Assembly (NCBI GenBank): GCA_016793845.1
Contig: JAEULI010000134.1
Location: forward strand, 1 to 33,333
DNA from: Sphingosinicella sp.
GTDB taxonomy: Bacteria; Pseudomonadota; Alphaproteobacteria; Sphingomonadales; Sphingomonadaceae
DNA: 33,333 nt
Reading direction: 5' to 3'
Below, one piece after another: positions 10,583 to 19,279 of this stretch (position 1 is the stretch's first letter; every line of letters starts with the position of its first letter). The notes under the pieces were generated by a model. That model had not been told where the DNA came from. It ran no database searches and saw only the letters and a list, made by a program, of their open reading frames with translations. A program made the position numbers and the translations under genes.

Positions 10583-11278
10583 ATGGGTCACAAGACTTCC
10601 CCCATCGGCCTCCGGCTGCAGATCAACCGCACCTGGGACTCGCGCTGGTTCGCGGATGGCGACGACTACGGCCGTCTGCTGCTCGAGGATCTCAAGATCC
10701 GCAACTTCGTGATGAAGACGCTGCCGCAGGCGGCGATCTCGAAGGTGGTGATCGAGCGTCCAGCGAAGCTGTGCCGCGTGTCGGTGTATGCTGCGCGTCC
10801 GGGCGTGATCATCGGCAAGAAGGGCGCGGACATCGACAAGCTCCGCCGCCAGCTCGCCGCGATGACGTCGAGCGAGGTGTCGCTGAACATCGTCGAGATC
10901 CGCAAGCCCGAGGTTGATGCGAAGCTCGTCGCGCAGTCGGTCGCCGACCAGCTCGTGCGCCGCGTCGCGTTCCGCCGTGCCATGAAGCGCGCCGTTCAGT
11001 CGGCGCTGCGTCTTGGCGCAGAGGGTATCCGGATCACGTGCTCGGGCCGTCTTGGCGGCGCCGAGATCGCGCGCACCGAATGGTACCGTGAAGGCCGCGT
11101 TCCGCTGCATACGCTGCGCGCGAACGTGGACTACGCGGAAGGCCAGGCGCACACGGCGTACGGCGTTTGCGGCGTCAAGGTCTGGATCTTCAAGGGTGAG
11201 ATCCTCGACCACGACCCGCTCGCGCAGGACCGGATCATGATGGATGCACAGACGTCGGGAGTCCGGCCGGCGCGTTAA
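10583..11278 (+). CDS. rpsC: 30S ribosomal protein S3
   Basis: A 231-residue S3, which guards the mRNA entry channel and has helicase function with S4 and S5. The N-terminal part [20 protein letters not shown], the KH domain with [15 protein letters not shown] (GxxG loop GKKG), and the C-terminal domain ([19 protein letters not shown]) are complete. It begins two bases after rplV. Unlike most neighbours it is followed by a real spacer of 63 bases that holds two hairpins before rplP. Confidence 0.98.
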   Translation: MGHKTSPIGLRLQINRTWDSRWFADGDDYGRLLLEDLKIRNFVMKTLPQAAISKVVIERPAKLCRVSVYAARPGVIIGKKGADIDKLRRQLAAMTSSEVSLNIVEIRKPEVDAKLVAQSVADQLVRRVAFRRAMKRAVQSALRLGAEGIRITCSGRLGGAEIARTEWYREGRVPLHTLRANVDYAEGQAHTAYGVCGVKVWIFKGEILDHDPLAQDRIMMDAQTSGVRPAR

Positions 11279-11335
11279 GGTCGAAAGACCATAACTGCGT
11301 CGCCTGATCGAGGACCGATTCCTGTCAGAAGGCGA
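11279..11335 (+). promoter_or_regulatory. Two RNA hairpins in the rpsC–rplP spacer
   Basis: Immediately after the rpsC stop, GGTC-GAAA-GACC (11279-11290) is a perfect stem with a GNRA tetraloop. A second, longer stem (11300-11335) starts with TCGCCT pairing AGGCGA, and inside it CTGA/TCAG and AGGA/TCCT can pair. It ends seven bases before the rplP start codon. This is one of only a few true spacers in the cluster. Function is inferred: processing, protection or translational control. Confidence 0.45.
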
Positions 11336-11341
11336 TAAGAG

Positions 11342-11761
11342 ATGCTGCAACCGAAACGCACCAAGTTCCGCAAGGCCCACAAGGGCCGTATTCACGGCAA
11401 CGCCAAGGGCGGTACCGAACTCAACTTCGGCGCCTATGGCCTGAAGGCGCTCGAGCCGGAGCGCGTCACTGCGCGCCAGATCGAATCCGCGCGTCGTGCC
11501 ATCACGCGCCACATCAAGCGCCAGGGTCGCCTCTGGATCCGCATTTTCCCGGACGTTCCGGTCTCCCGCAAGCCTGCCGAAGTCCGCATGGGCTCGGGCA
11601 AGGGTGCGCCGGAATACTGGGTCGCCCGCGTGAAGCCGGGCCGCGTGATGTTCGAGCTCGATGGCGTCAGCTACGAGGTCGCCGCCGGCGCCTTCGAACG
11701 CGCTGCCGCTAAGCTCCCGATCAAGACGAAGCTGATCGCTCGTCTTGGCGACCAGCACTAA
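11342..11761 (+). CDS. rplP: 50S ribosomal protein L16
   Basis: A 139-residue L16, a late-assembly protein at the A-site side of the peptidyl-transferase centre. Conserved segments are [39 protein letters not shown], and [19 protein letters not shown]. The start at ATG 11342 follows a hairpin-rich 63-base spacer with AAGGCGATAAGAG ahead of it. Length and motifs match the family. rpmC follows after 15 bases. Confidence 0.97.
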   Translation: MLQPKRTKFRKAHKGRIHGNAKGGTELNFGAYGLKALEPERVTARQIESARRAITRHIKRQGRLWIRIFPDVPVSRKPAEVRMGSGKGAPEYWVARVKPGRVMFELDGVSYEVAAGAFERAAAKLPIKTKLIARLGDQH

Positions 11762-11776
11762 GGAAGGGATGCAGCC

Positions 11777-11986
11777 ATGAAGCACGCAGACCTCAAGACC
11801 AAGACTGACGACCAGCTCTCCGCTGATCTCGCACAGCTGAAGAAGGAGCAGTTCAACCTGCGCTTCCAGGCGGCGACCGGCCAGCTGGAAAAGGCGAGCC
11901 GCGTGCGCGAGGTGCGTCGCACCATCGCGCGTATTCGGACGCTGCAGAACGAACGCGGTCGCGTCAGCGCCGCTGCCGAAGCCTGA
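11777..11986 (+). CDS. rpmC: 50S ribosomal protein L29
   Basis: A 69-residue L29, a two-helix protein near the tunnel exit next to L23. The conserved core is the [33 protein letters not shown] region (seen as [18 protein letters not shown] and [12 protein letters not shown]). It begins [18 protein letters not shown] after AAGGAAGGGATGCAGCC. It sits between rplP and rpsQ as in the standard S10 order. Confidence 0.96.
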   Translation: MKHADLKTKTDDQLSADLAQLKKEQFNLRFQAATGQLEKASRVREVRRTIARIRTLQNERGRVSAAAEA

Positions 11987-11997
11987 AGGGAATAACG

Positions 11998-12234
11998 ATG
12001 CCGAAACGCGTCCTCGTCGGGCAGGTAGTCTCCGACAAGACCGACAAGACGGTGGTTGTGAAGGTCGAACGCCGGGTTCAGCACCCGCTGTACGGCAAGA
12101 TCATCCGCCGCTCGAAGAAGTATCACGCGCACGATGAAGCCAATGCCTTCAAGGCCGGCGACACCGTGCGGATCGAGGAATGTGCGCCGATCTCCAAGCT
12201 GAAGACGTGGCGCGTCACGGAAAAGGTGAGCTGA
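11998..12234 (+). CDS. rpsQ: 30S ribosomal protein S17
   Basis: A 78-residue S17, an OB-fold protein that binds the 5' domain of 16S rRNA early in assembly. It begins [20 protein letters not shown] and carries the signature [17 protein letters not shown] near the end, with the [19 protein letters not shown] loop in the middle. GAAGGGAATAACG precedes the ATG. One base separates its stop from the rplN start. It is the last gene of the S10 group. Confidence 0.97.
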   Translation: MPKRVLVGQVVSDKTDKTVVVKVERRVQHPLYGKIIRRSKKYHAHDEANAFKAGDTVRIEECAPISKLKTWRVTEKVS

Positions 12235-12235
12235 C

Positions 12236-12604
12236 ATGATCCAGATGCAGACGAACCTCGACGTCGCGGACAACAGCGGCGCGAAAAGGGTGCAGTGCAT
12301 CAAGGTGCTCGGCGGTTCGAAGCGCCGTTTCGCCACCGTCGGCGACGTGATCGTCGTTTCGGTGAAGGAAGCGACGCCGCGCGGCCGCGTGAAGAAGGGT
12401 GACGTGCACCGCGCCGTCATCGTTCGCACCGCGAAGGACATCCGCCGCGCCGATGGCACCGTGATCCGCTTCGATTCGAATGCGGCCGTGCTCATCAACA
12501 AGAGCGAGGAGCCGATCGGCACCCGCATCTTCGGGCCGGTGGTGCGTGAACTGCGCGCCAAGAAGCACATGAAGATCATCAGCCTTGCGCCGGAGGTCCT
12601 CTAA
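12236..12604 (+). CDS. rplN: 50S ribosomal protein L14
   Basis: A 122-residue L14 of exactly the usual length, which forms intersubunit bridges with 16S rRNA. It begins [20 protein letters not shown] and contains the signature [20 protein letters not shown] and the ending REKH-like [19 protein letters not shown]. The start at 12236 is one base after the rpsQ stop; a second ATG three codons in is less like the family. The stop codon is directly followed by the rplX start. First gene of the spc group. Confidence 0.98.
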   Translation: MIQMQTNLDVADNSGAKRVQCIKVLGGSKRRFATVGDVIVVSVKEATPRGRVKKGDVHRAVIVRTAKDIRRADGTVIRFDSNAAVLINKSEEPIGTRIFGPVVRELRAKKHMKIISLAPEVL

Positions 12605-12928
12605 ATGTCCGCAGCGAAGATCAAGAAGGGTGACCGCGTCGTCGTCCTGTCCGGCAAGGACAAGGGCAAGCACGGCGATGTCACGAAGTCGCTCCCGAAG
12701 GACGGCAAGGTCGTCGTGTCGGGGATCAACATCGTGGTTCGCCACGTGAAGCCGAGCCAGGCCAATCCGCAGGGTGGGCTGGAGCGTCGCGAGGCGCCGA
12801 TCCACGCGTCCAAGGTGGCGCTCGAGGATCCGAAGACCGGCAAGCCGACCCGCGTCGGTTTCCGTATCGAGAAAGACGGCAGCAAGGTGCGTGTCGCCAA
12901 GCGGTCGGGTGAGGTGATCAATGGCTAA
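12605..12928 (+). CDS. rplX: 50S ribosomal protein L24
   Basis: A 107-residue L24, one of the two assembly initiators of the large subunit. The KOW motif is clear: [20 protein letters not shown], followed by [19 protein letters not shown] and a C-terminal [20 protein letters not shown]. The ATG abuts the rplN stop with no spacer, and its last 8 bases (ATGGCTAA at 12921) overlap rplE, the same arrangement as rplD/rplW. Confidence 0.97.
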   Translation: MSAAKIKKGDRVVVLSGKDKGKHGDVTKSLPKDGKVVVSGINIVVRHVKPSQANPQGGLERREAPIHASKVALEDPKTGKPTRVGFRIEKDGSKVRVAKRSGEVING

Positions 12929-13505
12929 GGCAGAACGCGTGAAGCCGCGCCTTCAGAAGGTGTATGAAGAGCAGGTGCGCGCCGCGCTCACCGAGCGCTT
13001 CGGCTACAAGAACGCGATGGAAGTCCCGGGCATCGAGAAGATCGTGCTCAACATGGGCGTGGGCGACGCGACGCAGGACAAGAAGCGCATCGATGCGGCG
13101 CTTGCCGAGATGATGCAGATCGCTGGCCAGCGTCCGGTGGTCACGAAGGCCCGCGTCTCGATCGCGCAGTTCAAGCTGCGCGAGGGTATGCCGATCGGCG
13201 TGAAGGTGACGCTGCGGTCCGACCGCATGTGGGAATTCCTCGATCGCCTGATCAACATCGCGCTGCCGCGCGTGCGCGACTTCCGGGGCGTGAATCCGAA
13301 GTCGTTCGACGGCCGTGGCAACTACGCGATGGGCGTCAAGGAACAGATCGTGTTCCCCGAGATCAACTATGACCAGGTCGAAAAAGTCCGGGGCATGGAT
13401 GTGATCATCACCACCACCGCGAAGACGGACGAGGAAGGCCGCGAGCTGCTGCGTGCGCTCAACATGCCCTTCACCGACCGCGACGAAACCCAGAAGGCCG
13501 CGTAA
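12921..13505 (+). CDS. rplE: 50S ribosomal protein L5
   Basis: A 194-residue L5, which binds 5S rRNA and contacts P-site tRNA and S13. Conserved parts are [54 protein letters not shown] and [20 protein letters not shown]. The C-terminus has about 10 residues beyond the E. coli length (179), ending DRDETQKAA. It starts inside the rplX 3' end. A 31-base spacer precedes rpsN. Confidence 0.98.
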   Translation: MAKAERVKPRLQKVYEEQVRAALTERFGYKNAMEVPGIEKIVLNMGVGDATQDKKRIDAALAEMMQIAGQRPVVTKARVSIAQFKLREGMPIGVKVTLRSDRMWEFLDRLINIALPRVRDFRGVNPKSFDGRGNYAMGVKEQIVFPEINYDQVEKVRGMDVIITTTAKTDEEGRELLRALNMPFTDRDETQKAA

Positions 13506-13536
13506 GCGCGGTCGCTATAGGAGCTGAACTTAAGTC

Positions 13537-13842
13537 ATGGCGAAACTGAGTTCGATCAACAAGAACGAGCGTCGGAAGAAGCTCGTGAAGCAATATGCGG
13601 GCAAATATGCTCGCCTGAAAGCGATCGCGAACGACGAGAGCAAGGATGAGACGGAGCGTCTGATGGCGCGCCTGAAGCTTGCCGAGATCCCGCGCAACGC
13701 AAACCCGACGCGCATCCGCAACCGGTGTGAACTCACCGGCCGTTCGCGTGCGTATTATCGCAAATTCCGCTTGAGCCGCATCATGCTCCGGGAACTGGCC
13801 AACAAGGGCCTGATCCCGGGTGTGACGAAGTCGAGCTGGTAA
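13537..13842 (+). CDS. rpsN: 30S ribosomal protein S14, zinc-free type
   Basis: A 101-residue S14, in the 30S head near S3 and S10. It is the long form without the zinc ribbon: only one cysteine is seen, in [20 protein letters not shown], whereas the short zinc form has two CxxC pairs. The C-terminal [18 protein letters not shown] matches the family. GAGCTGAACTTAAGTC precedes the ATG. Standard spc position between rplE and rpsH. Confidence 0.97.
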   Translation: MAKLSSINKNERRKKLVKQYAGKYARLKAIANDESKDETERLMARLKLAEIPRNANPTRIRNRCELTGRSRAYYRKFRLSRIMLRELANKGLIPGVTKSSW

Positions 13843-13858
13843 GGAAAGGATCGATCCC

Positions 13859-14257
13859 ATGTCGATGACCGATCCGCTGGGCGATATGCTGACCCGCATC
13901 CGCAATGGTCAGCAGGCCCGCAAGGACTCTGTTCTCACCCCGGCCTCCAAGCTGCGCAGCCACGTTCTCGACGTGCTGCAGCGCGAAGGCTTCATCCGTG
14001 GCTATGCTGCCGCCGACACCGGCCAGGCGATGCGCGAGATCCGTATCGATCTCAAGTATTTCGAAGGCCAGCCGGCGATCCAGCACGTGCAGCGCGTCTC
14101 GAAGCCGGGCCGCCGCGTCTATTCGGGCGCGAAGGATCTGCCGCGCGTCCGCAATGGCCTCGGCATCACCATCGTTTCGACGCCGAAGGGCGTTCTCTCC
14201 GACGCGGAAGCGCGCGAGCAGAACGTTGGCGGCGAAGTGCTCTGCCAGGTCTTCTAG
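13859..14257 (+). CDS. rpsH: 30S ribosomal protein S8
   Basis: A 132-residue S8, an rRNA-binding protein of the 30S central domain. The N-terminus [18 protein letters not shown] and the C-terminal signature [20 protein letters not shown] are clear, ending [14 protein letters not shown] 13859 has AAGGAAAGGA upstream; a second ATG at 13865 (MTDPLGDM) is equally plausible. In E. coli S8 represses the spc operon at an rRNA-like site near the rplE start. I could not recognise such a site here, where rplE begins inside rplX. Confidence 0.97.
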   Translation: MSMTDPLGDMLTRIRNGQQARKDSVLTPASKLRSHVLDVLQREGFIRGYAAADTGQAMREIRIDLKYFEGQPAIQHVQRVSKPGRRVYSGAKDLPRVRNGLGITIVSTPKGVLSDAEAREQNVGGEVLCQVF

Positions 14258-14268
14258 GGGTATTCACG

Positions 14269-14802
14269 ATGTCACGCATTGGAAAAAGACCCGTGAGCGT
14301 ACCTGCAGGCGTCACCGCGACGCTGGCCGATGGCCGGCTGTCGGTGAAGGGTCCGAAGGGTGAGCTCAGCATCGTCACGCACGACGACATCAGCTACGCG
14401 GTCGAGGACGGACGCATCTCCGTGGGTCCGGCGAACACGACCCGGCGCGCCCGCGACTTCTGGGGTATGCAGCGCACGCTCGTGCAGAACCTGGTGACCG
14501 GCGTCACCGAGGGCTTCACGAAGACGCTGGAGATCACCGGTGTCGGCTACCGCGCGAACGCGCAGGGCAACACGCTGAAGCTGCAGCTCGGCTACAGCCA
14601 CGATGTCGACTTCGCGATCCCGGAGGGGATCACGGTGAAGACGCCCGATCAGACCACGGTCGAGATTTCGGGCATCGATCGCCAGAAGGTCGGCCAGGTG
14701 GCTGCAGAGATCCGTCGCTGGCGGAAGCCGGAGCCCTACAAGGGCAAGGGCATCAAGTACCGCGGCGAGTTCATCTTCCGCAAAGAAGGCAAGAAGAAGT
14801 AG
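14269..14802 (+). CDS. rplF: 50S ribosomal protein L6
   Basis: A 177-residue L6, two duplicated alpha/beta domains near the factor-binding site of the large subunit. It begins [19 protein letters not shown] and contains [21 protein letters not shown]-type sequence ([19 protein letters not shown]) and the C-terminal signature [21 protein letters not shown]. It lies 11 bases after rpsH and two before rplR. Normal length; nothing unusual. Confidence 0.98.
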   Translation: MSRIGKRPVSVPAGVTATLADGRLSVKGPKGELSIVTHDDISYAVEDGRISVGPANTTRRARDFWGMQRTLVQNLVTGVTEGFTKTLEITGVGYRANAQGNTLKLQLGYSHDVDFAIPEGITVKTPDQTTVEISGIDRQKVGQVAAEIRRWRKPEPYKGKGIKYRGEFIFRKEGKKK

Positions 14803-14804
14803 CG

Positions 14805-15161
14805 ATGGGCAAGAAACTCACACCATTCGAACAGCGCCGCCGCCGCGTGCGGACGGGGCTTCGGCTGAAGGCCGGCACGCGTCCCCGCCTGTCGGTGCAC
14901 CGCTCGTCGCAGCACATCTACGCGCAGATCATCGACGACGCCGCGGGCAAGACGATCGCTTCGGCCTCCACGCTCGACAAGGACGTGAAGGGCCAGGCCG
15001 GCGCGACCGTGTCGGCAGCGACCGAAGTCGGCAAGCGTCTCGCCGAACGTGCGAAGGCAGCGGGCATAACGCAGGTTGTTTTCGATCGTGGCGGCTTCCT
15101 GTTCCACGGCCGGGTGAAGGCGCTCGCCGAGGCGGCGCGCGAAGGCGGATTGGAGTTCTAG
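14805..15161 (+). CDS. rplR: 50S ribosomal protein L18
   Basis: A 118-residue L18, which with L5 and L25 binds 5S rRNA in the central protuberance. It begins [19 protein letters not shown], followed by [20 protein letters not shown] and the C-terminal [28 protein letters not shown] (adjoining parts [15 protein letters not shown] and [13 protein letters not shown]). It starts two bases after rplF and ends one base before rpsE, so coupling is likely. Confidence 0.97.
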   Translation: MGKKLTPFEQRRRRVRTGLRLKAGTRPRLSVHRSSQHIYAQIIDDAAGKTIASASTLDKDVKGQAGATVSAATEVGKRLAERAKAAGITQVVFDRGGFLFHGRVKALAEAAREGGLEF

Positions 15162-15162
15162 T

Positions 15163-15864
15163 ATGGCTGACGAAACCCAGATCGACGCCCCAGAGGCGGA
15201 AGCCGTCGAAGCCGAAGGCCGTGGTCGTCGCGGTCGCGGCGGACAGGGCCGTGAAGGCGGTGGACGTGGACGTCGCGACGATCGCGGCGGCCGCGGCAAT
15301 CGTCGCGAGCCGCGTCAGGAGCCGGGCGAGGAGCTGATCGAAAAGCTCGTCCACATCAACCGCGTCTCGAAGACGGTGAAGGGCGGCAAGCGCTTCGGCT
15401 TTGCAGCACTCGTCGTCGTTGGCGACGGCAAGGGCCGCGTCGGCTTTGGCCACGGCAAGGCTCGCGAAGTGCCGGAAGCGATCTCGAAGGGCACTGCCGC
15501 CGCCAAGAAGGCGATGGTCCGCGTGCCGCTGCGCGATGGCCGCACGCTGCACCACGACGGCTTCGGCCACTTCGGCGCGGGCAAGGTTTACGTGCGCTCC
15601 GCGCCGCAGGGCACCGGCATCATCGCCGGCGGTCCGATGCGCGCTGTGTTCGAAAGTCTTGGCGTTGCCGACGTCGTCACGAAGTCGGTCGGCACCAACA
15701 ACCCCTACAACATGATCCGCGCGACCTTCGAGGCGCTGAAGGAACAGGCTTCTCCGAAGGCCGTTGCCCAGCGCCGCGGCAAGAAGATCGCCGACCTCAT
15801 CGGCCGTCGGGGCGATGTGTCCGGCGCTGCCGTGCAGGTCGAAGCCGACGCGGTCACGGAGTAA
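15163..15864 (+). CDS. rpsE: 30S ribosomal protein S5 with long Arg/Gly-rich N-terminal extension
   Basis: A 233-residue S5, which guards the mRNA channel and influences decoding accuracy. The S5 core starts near residue 55 ([20 protein letters not shown]) and includes the dsRBD-like part and the [19 protein letters not shown] and [13 protein letters not shown] segments. KTVKGG sits at 70-75, against 23-28 in E. coli, so about 47 residues are extra. These are an acidic stretch ([12 protein letters not shown]) followed by RG repeats ([19 protein letters not shown]), probably disordered and RNA-binding. ATG 15163 is one base after rplR; no later start is plausible. Confidence 0.97.
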   Translation: MADETQIDAPEAEAVEAEGRGRRGRGGQGREGGGRGRRDDRGGRGNRREPRQEPGEELIEKLVHINRVSKTVKGGKRFGFAALVVVGDGKGRVGFGHGKAREVPEAISKGTAAAKKAMVRVPLRDGRTLHHDGFGHFGAGKVYVRSAPQGTGIIAGGPMRAVFESLGVADVVTKSVGTNNPYNMIRATFEALKEQASPKAVAQRRGKKIADLIGRRGDVSGAAVQVEADAVTE

Positions 15865-15870
15865 GTCATC

Positions 15871-16047
15871 ATGGCGAAGATCAAGCTCAAGCAGGTGGGT
15901 TCGCCCATCCGCCGCACCAAGGACCAGCGCGCAACGCTCGTCGGGCTCGGCCTCAACAAGCTCCACCGCACGTCGGAGCTGGAGGATACCCCCGAGGTTC
16001 GCGGGATGCTCCGCAAGGTCCAGCACATGGTGCAGGTCATCAACTAG
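15871..16047 (+). CDS. rpmD: 50S ribosomal protein L30
   Basis: A short gene of 58 residues beginning [20 protein letters not shown], with the L30 signature [20 protein letters not shown] and ending [14 protein letters not shown]30 is a small peripheral protein of the large subunit. It starts 6 bases after the rpsE stop, in the standard rpsE–rpmD–rplO order. A 79-base spacer with a terminator-like hairpin follows, which is unusual at this junction. Confidence 0.97.
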   Translation: MAKIKLKQVGSPIRRTKDQRATLVGLGLNKLHRTSELEDTPEVRGMLRKVQHMVQVIN

Positions 16048-16060
16048 AACAGATTCGATC

Positions 16061-16095
16061 GCCCTCTTTCTTCGCGAAAGGGGGCTTTCGAATTT
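16061..16095 (+). terminator. Terminator-like hairpin (possible attenuator) between rpmD and rplO
   Basis: GCCCTCTTTC (16061-16070) pairs with GAAAGGGGGC (16076-16085): 10 base pairs with one G-U and a TTCGC loop. It is followed by TTTCGAATTT, a broken T-tract. It would not be a full stop, because rplO, secY and adk lie just downstream with no clear promoter of their own, but it could reduce their transcription. Hairpin is seen, function inferred. Confidence 0.45.
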
Positions 16096-16126
16096 GGCGC
16101 GACAATAGCGAAAGCGAGTGCACACA

Positions 16127-16606
16127 ATGAAAATCAGCGATCTCAAGGACAACAAGGGCGCCCGCAAGAGCCGTACGCGCGTTGCGCGCGGCATCGGTTC
16201 GGGTCTCGGTAAGACCGCAGGCCGCGGCCAGAAGGGCCAGACCAGCCGTTCGGGCGTTGCCATCAACGGCTTCGAGGGCGGCCAGATGCCGCTCCACATG
16301 CGTCTGCCGAAGCGCGGGTTCAACAACCCGTTCGCCAAGGACTACGCCATCGTCAATGTCGGCACGATCCAGCGCGCGATCGACGAGAAGACGCTCGATG
16401 CGAAGGCCGCTATCGGCGCTGCCGAACTGCTTGCCGCGAACCTCATCCGCAAGTCGAAGCACGGCGTCAGCCTGCTCGGCAAGGGTGAGCTGAAGGCGAA
16501 GCTCGACATCACCGTCGCGCGGGCCTCCAAGGGCGCGCTTGCGGCAGTCGAGAAGGCCGGCGGCAAGGTCACGACGACGGTTGTCGCTGAGTCCGCCGAG
16601 GGCTGA
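16127..16606 (+). CDS. rplO: 50S ribosomal protein L15
   Basis: A 159-residue L15, an assembly protein deep in the large subunit. It begins [22 protein letters not shown], followed by the glycine-rich [22 protein letters not shown] and [23 protein letters not shown] three codons upstream (16118) is in frame, but ATG 16127 gives the family N-terminus. It sits 79 bases after rpmD, with an attenuator-like hairpin between them, and 108 bases before secY. In E. coli this is the usual gene before secY. Confidence 0.97.
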   Translation: MKISDLKDNKGARKSRTRVARGIGSGLGKTAGRGQKGQTSRSGVAINGFEGGQMPLHMRLPKRGFNNPFAKDYAIVNVGTIQRAIDEKTLDAKAAIGAAELLAANLIRKSKHGVSLLGKGELKAKLDITVARASKGALAAVEKAGGKVTTTVVAESAEG

Positions 16607-16714
16607 CACGGATTTTTCGGGGCGTGGGCATGGCACAAAGCCGTCCCGCGCCCTATCTAGTTCCGGTCGCCGGCCGTATCGGGGGCAGGGCAGAGCTTTT
16701 TCCGGGGTAACGTG

Positions 16715-18064
16715 ATGGCGTCAGCAGCCGAACAACTCGCAGCCAATCTCAATTGGGGCTCGTTCTCCAAGGCGACCGACCTCAAGAAGCGGCTGTGGTT
16801 CACGCTCGGCGCGCTCATCGTCTTCCGCCTGTGCTCGTTCGTGCCGCTGCCCGGCATCGATCCGGTTCAGCTTGAACTCCTGTTCGATCAGACGCGCGGC
16901 GGCGTACTCGATTTCGTCAACATGTTCTCGGGCGGCGCGCTCGAGCGCATGTCGATCGTCGCGCTCAACATCATGCCGTACATCACGGCCTCGATCATCG
17001 TGCAGCTCATGACCTCGCTGTCGCCTTCGATGGCGCAGCTCAAGAAAGAGGGCGAGAGCGGCCGCAAGAAGATCAACCAGTATACGCGCTACGGCACTGT
17101 GGCGCTCACGCTGTTCCAGGGCTACGGCATCGCGGTTGGCCTCGAAGGCTGGGGTGCGGGTCAGGGCGCGTCCGCCGTGCTCGATCCGGGCTGGTTCTTC
17201 CGCATCACCACGATGATCACGCTGCTTGGCGGCACGATGTTCCTGATGTGGCTGGGCGAGCAGATCACCGCGCGCGGCATCGGCAACGGCATTTCGCTCA
17301 TCATCATGGCGGGCATCGTCGCAACGCTTCCGGGCGCGCTTGCCGGCCTCTTCGAGCAGGGCCGCACGGGCGCGATGTCAGGGATCGTGATCCTCGCGAT
17401 CATTCTCGCGGTCATCCTCGTCATCGCGTTCATCTGCTTCATGGAGCGCGCGCAGCGGCGCATCCTCGTGCAGTATCCAAAGCGCCAGGTGGGCAACCGG
17501 ATGTCGCAGGGCGAAAGCTCGCACCTGCCGCTGAAGCTCAACACCGCGGGCGTCATTCCGCCGATCTTCGCCTCGTCGCTGCTGCTGATGCCGCTCACGG
17601 TGGCGCAGTTCGCCGGGCAGAATTCGCAGAACGAGTGGATGATTGCGGTCACCACGGCGCTGCAGCACGGCTCGCCGCTCTACATGTCGCTCTATGCGTT
17701 CGGCATCATCTTCTTCTGCTTCTTCTACACGGCTGTGGTCTTCAATCCCGAGGAGACGGCGGACAATCTGAAGCGGCAGGGCGGCTTCATCCCCGGCATC
17801 CGTCCGGGCGAGAAGACGACGCAGTATCTGGATTATGTGCTCACGCGCATCACGGTGGTCGGCGCGGCGTATCTCACGCTCATCTGCCTCATCCCCGAAT
17901 TCCTGATCTCGTCGTTCGCGCTGCCGTTCTACTTTGGTGGCACTTCACTTCTGATCGTCGTCAACGTAACGATGGATACGGTCGCGCAGATTCAATCGCA
18001 TCTGCTTGCGCACCAGTATGAGGGGCTCATCAAGAAGGCGAAGCTGAGGGGGAATCGGCGTTGA
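16715..18064 (+). CDS. secY: Preprotein translocase channel subunit SecY
   Basis: A 449-residue inner-membrane protein with ten predicted transmembrane helices, the pore of the SecYEG translocon. Motifs include the N-terminal LKKRLWFTLGALIVFRL, LNIMPYITASIIVQL, the GNGISLIIMAGI helix and the cytosolic loop RRILVQYPKRQVGNR, whose arginine region binds SecA and ribosomes. A GTG at 16712 directly precedes ATG 16715; I chose the ATG. The 108-base gap after rplO shows no convincing promoter. Its stop codon overlaps the TTG start of adk (TTGA, 18061-18064). Confidence 0.97.
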   Translation: MASAAEQLAANLNWGSFSKATDLKKRLWFTLGALIVFRLCSFVPLPGIDPVQLELLFDQTRGGVLDFVNMFSGGALERMSIVALNIMPYITASIIVQLMTSLSPSMAQLKKEGESGRKKINQYTRYGTVALTLFQGYGIAVGLEGWGAGQGASAVLDPGWFFRITTMITLLGGTMFLMWLGEQITARGIGNGISLIIMAGIVATLPGALAGLFEQGRTGAMSGIVILAIILAVILVIAFICFMERAQRRILVQYPKRQVGNRMSQGESSHLPLKLNTAGVIPPIFASSLLLMPLTVAQFAGQNSQNEWMIAVTTALQHGSPLYMSLYAFGIIFFCFFYTAVVFNPEETADNLKRQGGFIPGIRPGEKTTQYLDYVLTRITVVGAAYLTLICLIPEFLISSFALPFYFGGTSLLIVVNVTMDTVAQIQSHLLAHQYEGLIKKAKLRGNRR

Positions 18065-18708
18065 ACATCATACTGCTCGGCCCGCCGGGGGCGGGTAAGG
18101 GCACGCAGGCCAGCAAGCTCGTCGAAGAGCGCGGCATGGTGCAGCTATCGACCGGCGACATGCTTCGCGCGGCGGTGAAGGCGGGAACGCCCGTCGGTCT
18201 CAAGGCGAAGGCCGTGATGGACGCGGGCCAGCTCGTTTCCGACGAGATCGTCTCCGACCTCATCGGCGACAAGCTCGACGAGATGGGGCCGGACAAGGGC
18301 GCGATCTTCGACGGCTATCCGCGTACCGCGGCGCAGGCTGCTTCGCTCGATGCGATCCTCGCCGCGCGGGGCCGAAGCCTCAAGCACGTCATTGAGCTCG
18401 ATGTCGATGAAGACGCACTCGTCGAGCGCATCACCGGCCGCTTCACCTGCGCGAAGTGCGGCGAGGGCTATCACGATAAGTTCAAGCAGCCGAAGACAGA
18501 GGGCGTCTGCGACGTCTGCGGCGGCACCGAATTCAAGCGCCGCCCCGACGACAACGCCGAGACGGTCCGCACGCGCATGGCCGAATATCGCGCCAAGACC
18601 GCGCCGATCCTGCCGATCTACGAAGCCCGCGGCCTCGTGAAGCGCGTCGACGGCATGGCGGACATGGACGACGTCGCCGCCAGCATCGCCGCGATTCTGG
18701 ACGCCTGA
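18061..18708 (+). CDS. adk: Adenylate kinase, zinc-LID type, TTG start
   Basis: A 215-residue adenylate kinase, which balances ATP + AMP and 2 ADP. The P-loop GPPGAGKGT is at 7-15, followed by LSTGDMLRAA, the NMP-binding helices and DGYPRT (84-89). The LID has four cysteines at 130, 133, 150 and 153 (CAKC … CDVC), the zinc-binding long form. The family N-terminus MNIILLGPPG begins at a TTG codon that overlaps the secY stop by 4 bases; no ATG is possible before the P-loop. The spc cluster normally continues to rpsM here, but 6 kb of unrelated genes follow. Confidence 0.96.
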   Translation: MNIILLGPPGAGKGTQASKLVEERGMVQLSTGDMLRAAVKAGTPVGLKAKAVMDAGQLVSDEIVSDLIGDKLDEMGPDKGAIFDGYPRTAAQAASLDAILAARGRSLKHVIELDVDEDALVERITGRFTCAKCGEGYHDKFKQPKTEGVCDVCGGTEFKRRPDDNAETVRTRMAEYRAKTAPILPIYEARGLVKRVDGMADMDDVAASIAAILDA

Positions 18709-18749
18709 CGCGCTTCCGGGCACACTCCTCTGAACGAGGGGAGGGACTC

Positions 18750-19274
18750 ATGCGCTTCATTCTGCTCGCACTGATGCTTGCGGCCACGCCTGCTGTTGCG
18801 GACGTGCCTGCTGCGGACGTGAAGGTCAGCGAAACCGGCTTTGTCGTCGAGAACAGGGCGGTCGCGTCCGCCGCGCCCGATGCGGTGTGGGCGGCGCTCG
18901 TCACGCCCGCGCGCTACTGGAATCCGGATCACAGCTATTCCGGCAAGGCGGAGAACTTCACGCTCGATGCCAAGGCGGGCGGCTGCTTCTGCGAGGCGCT
19001 CACCAGCGGCGGCTCGGTCGAACACATGCGCGTCGTGTTCGCCATGCCCGGCAGCACGCTGCGCCTCGTCGGCGGTCTCGGCCCCCTGCAATCGGAAGGC
19101 GTCGCTGCCACGCTCACATGGGCGCTGAAGCCGGCCCCGGGCGGCACCGAGATCACGCAGACCTATGTCGTCGGCGGGCACATGCGCTTCGATGTTCCGG
19201 CGACCGCGCCTCTCGTGGGTCAGGTGCTGAACGAACAGCTCACGCGCCTCGCCGCGCTGTTTCCCCGGCACTGA
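18750..19274 (+). CDS. Exported SRPBCC-family (START/polyketide cyclase-like) protein
   Basis: A 174-residue protein with a signal peptide (residues 1-17, LALMLAATPAVA then DVP) and an SRPBCC-type helix-grip domain. The pattern seen is FVVENRAVASAAPDAVWAAL at the start, the PARYWNPDHSYSG segment, and a C-terminal amphipathic helix (APLVGQVLNEQLTRLAALF). Such domains bind hydrophobic ligands; the ligand is unknown. Two adjacent cysteines (GGCFCEAL) are odd for the fold. ATG 18750 follows GGGGAGGGACTC. It is 41 bases downstream of adk, with no clear terminator between, and five bases upstream of the ModE-like gene. Confidence 0.75.
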   Translation: MRFILLALMLAATPAVADVPAADVKVSETGFVVENRAVASAAPDAVWAALVTPARYWNPDHSYSGKAENFTLDAKAGGCFCEALTSGGSVEHMRVVFAMPGSTLRLVGGLGPLQSEGVAATLTWALKPAPGGTEITQTYVVGGHMRFDVPATAPLVGQVLNEQLTRLAALFPRH

Positions 19275-19279
19275 ACCGC

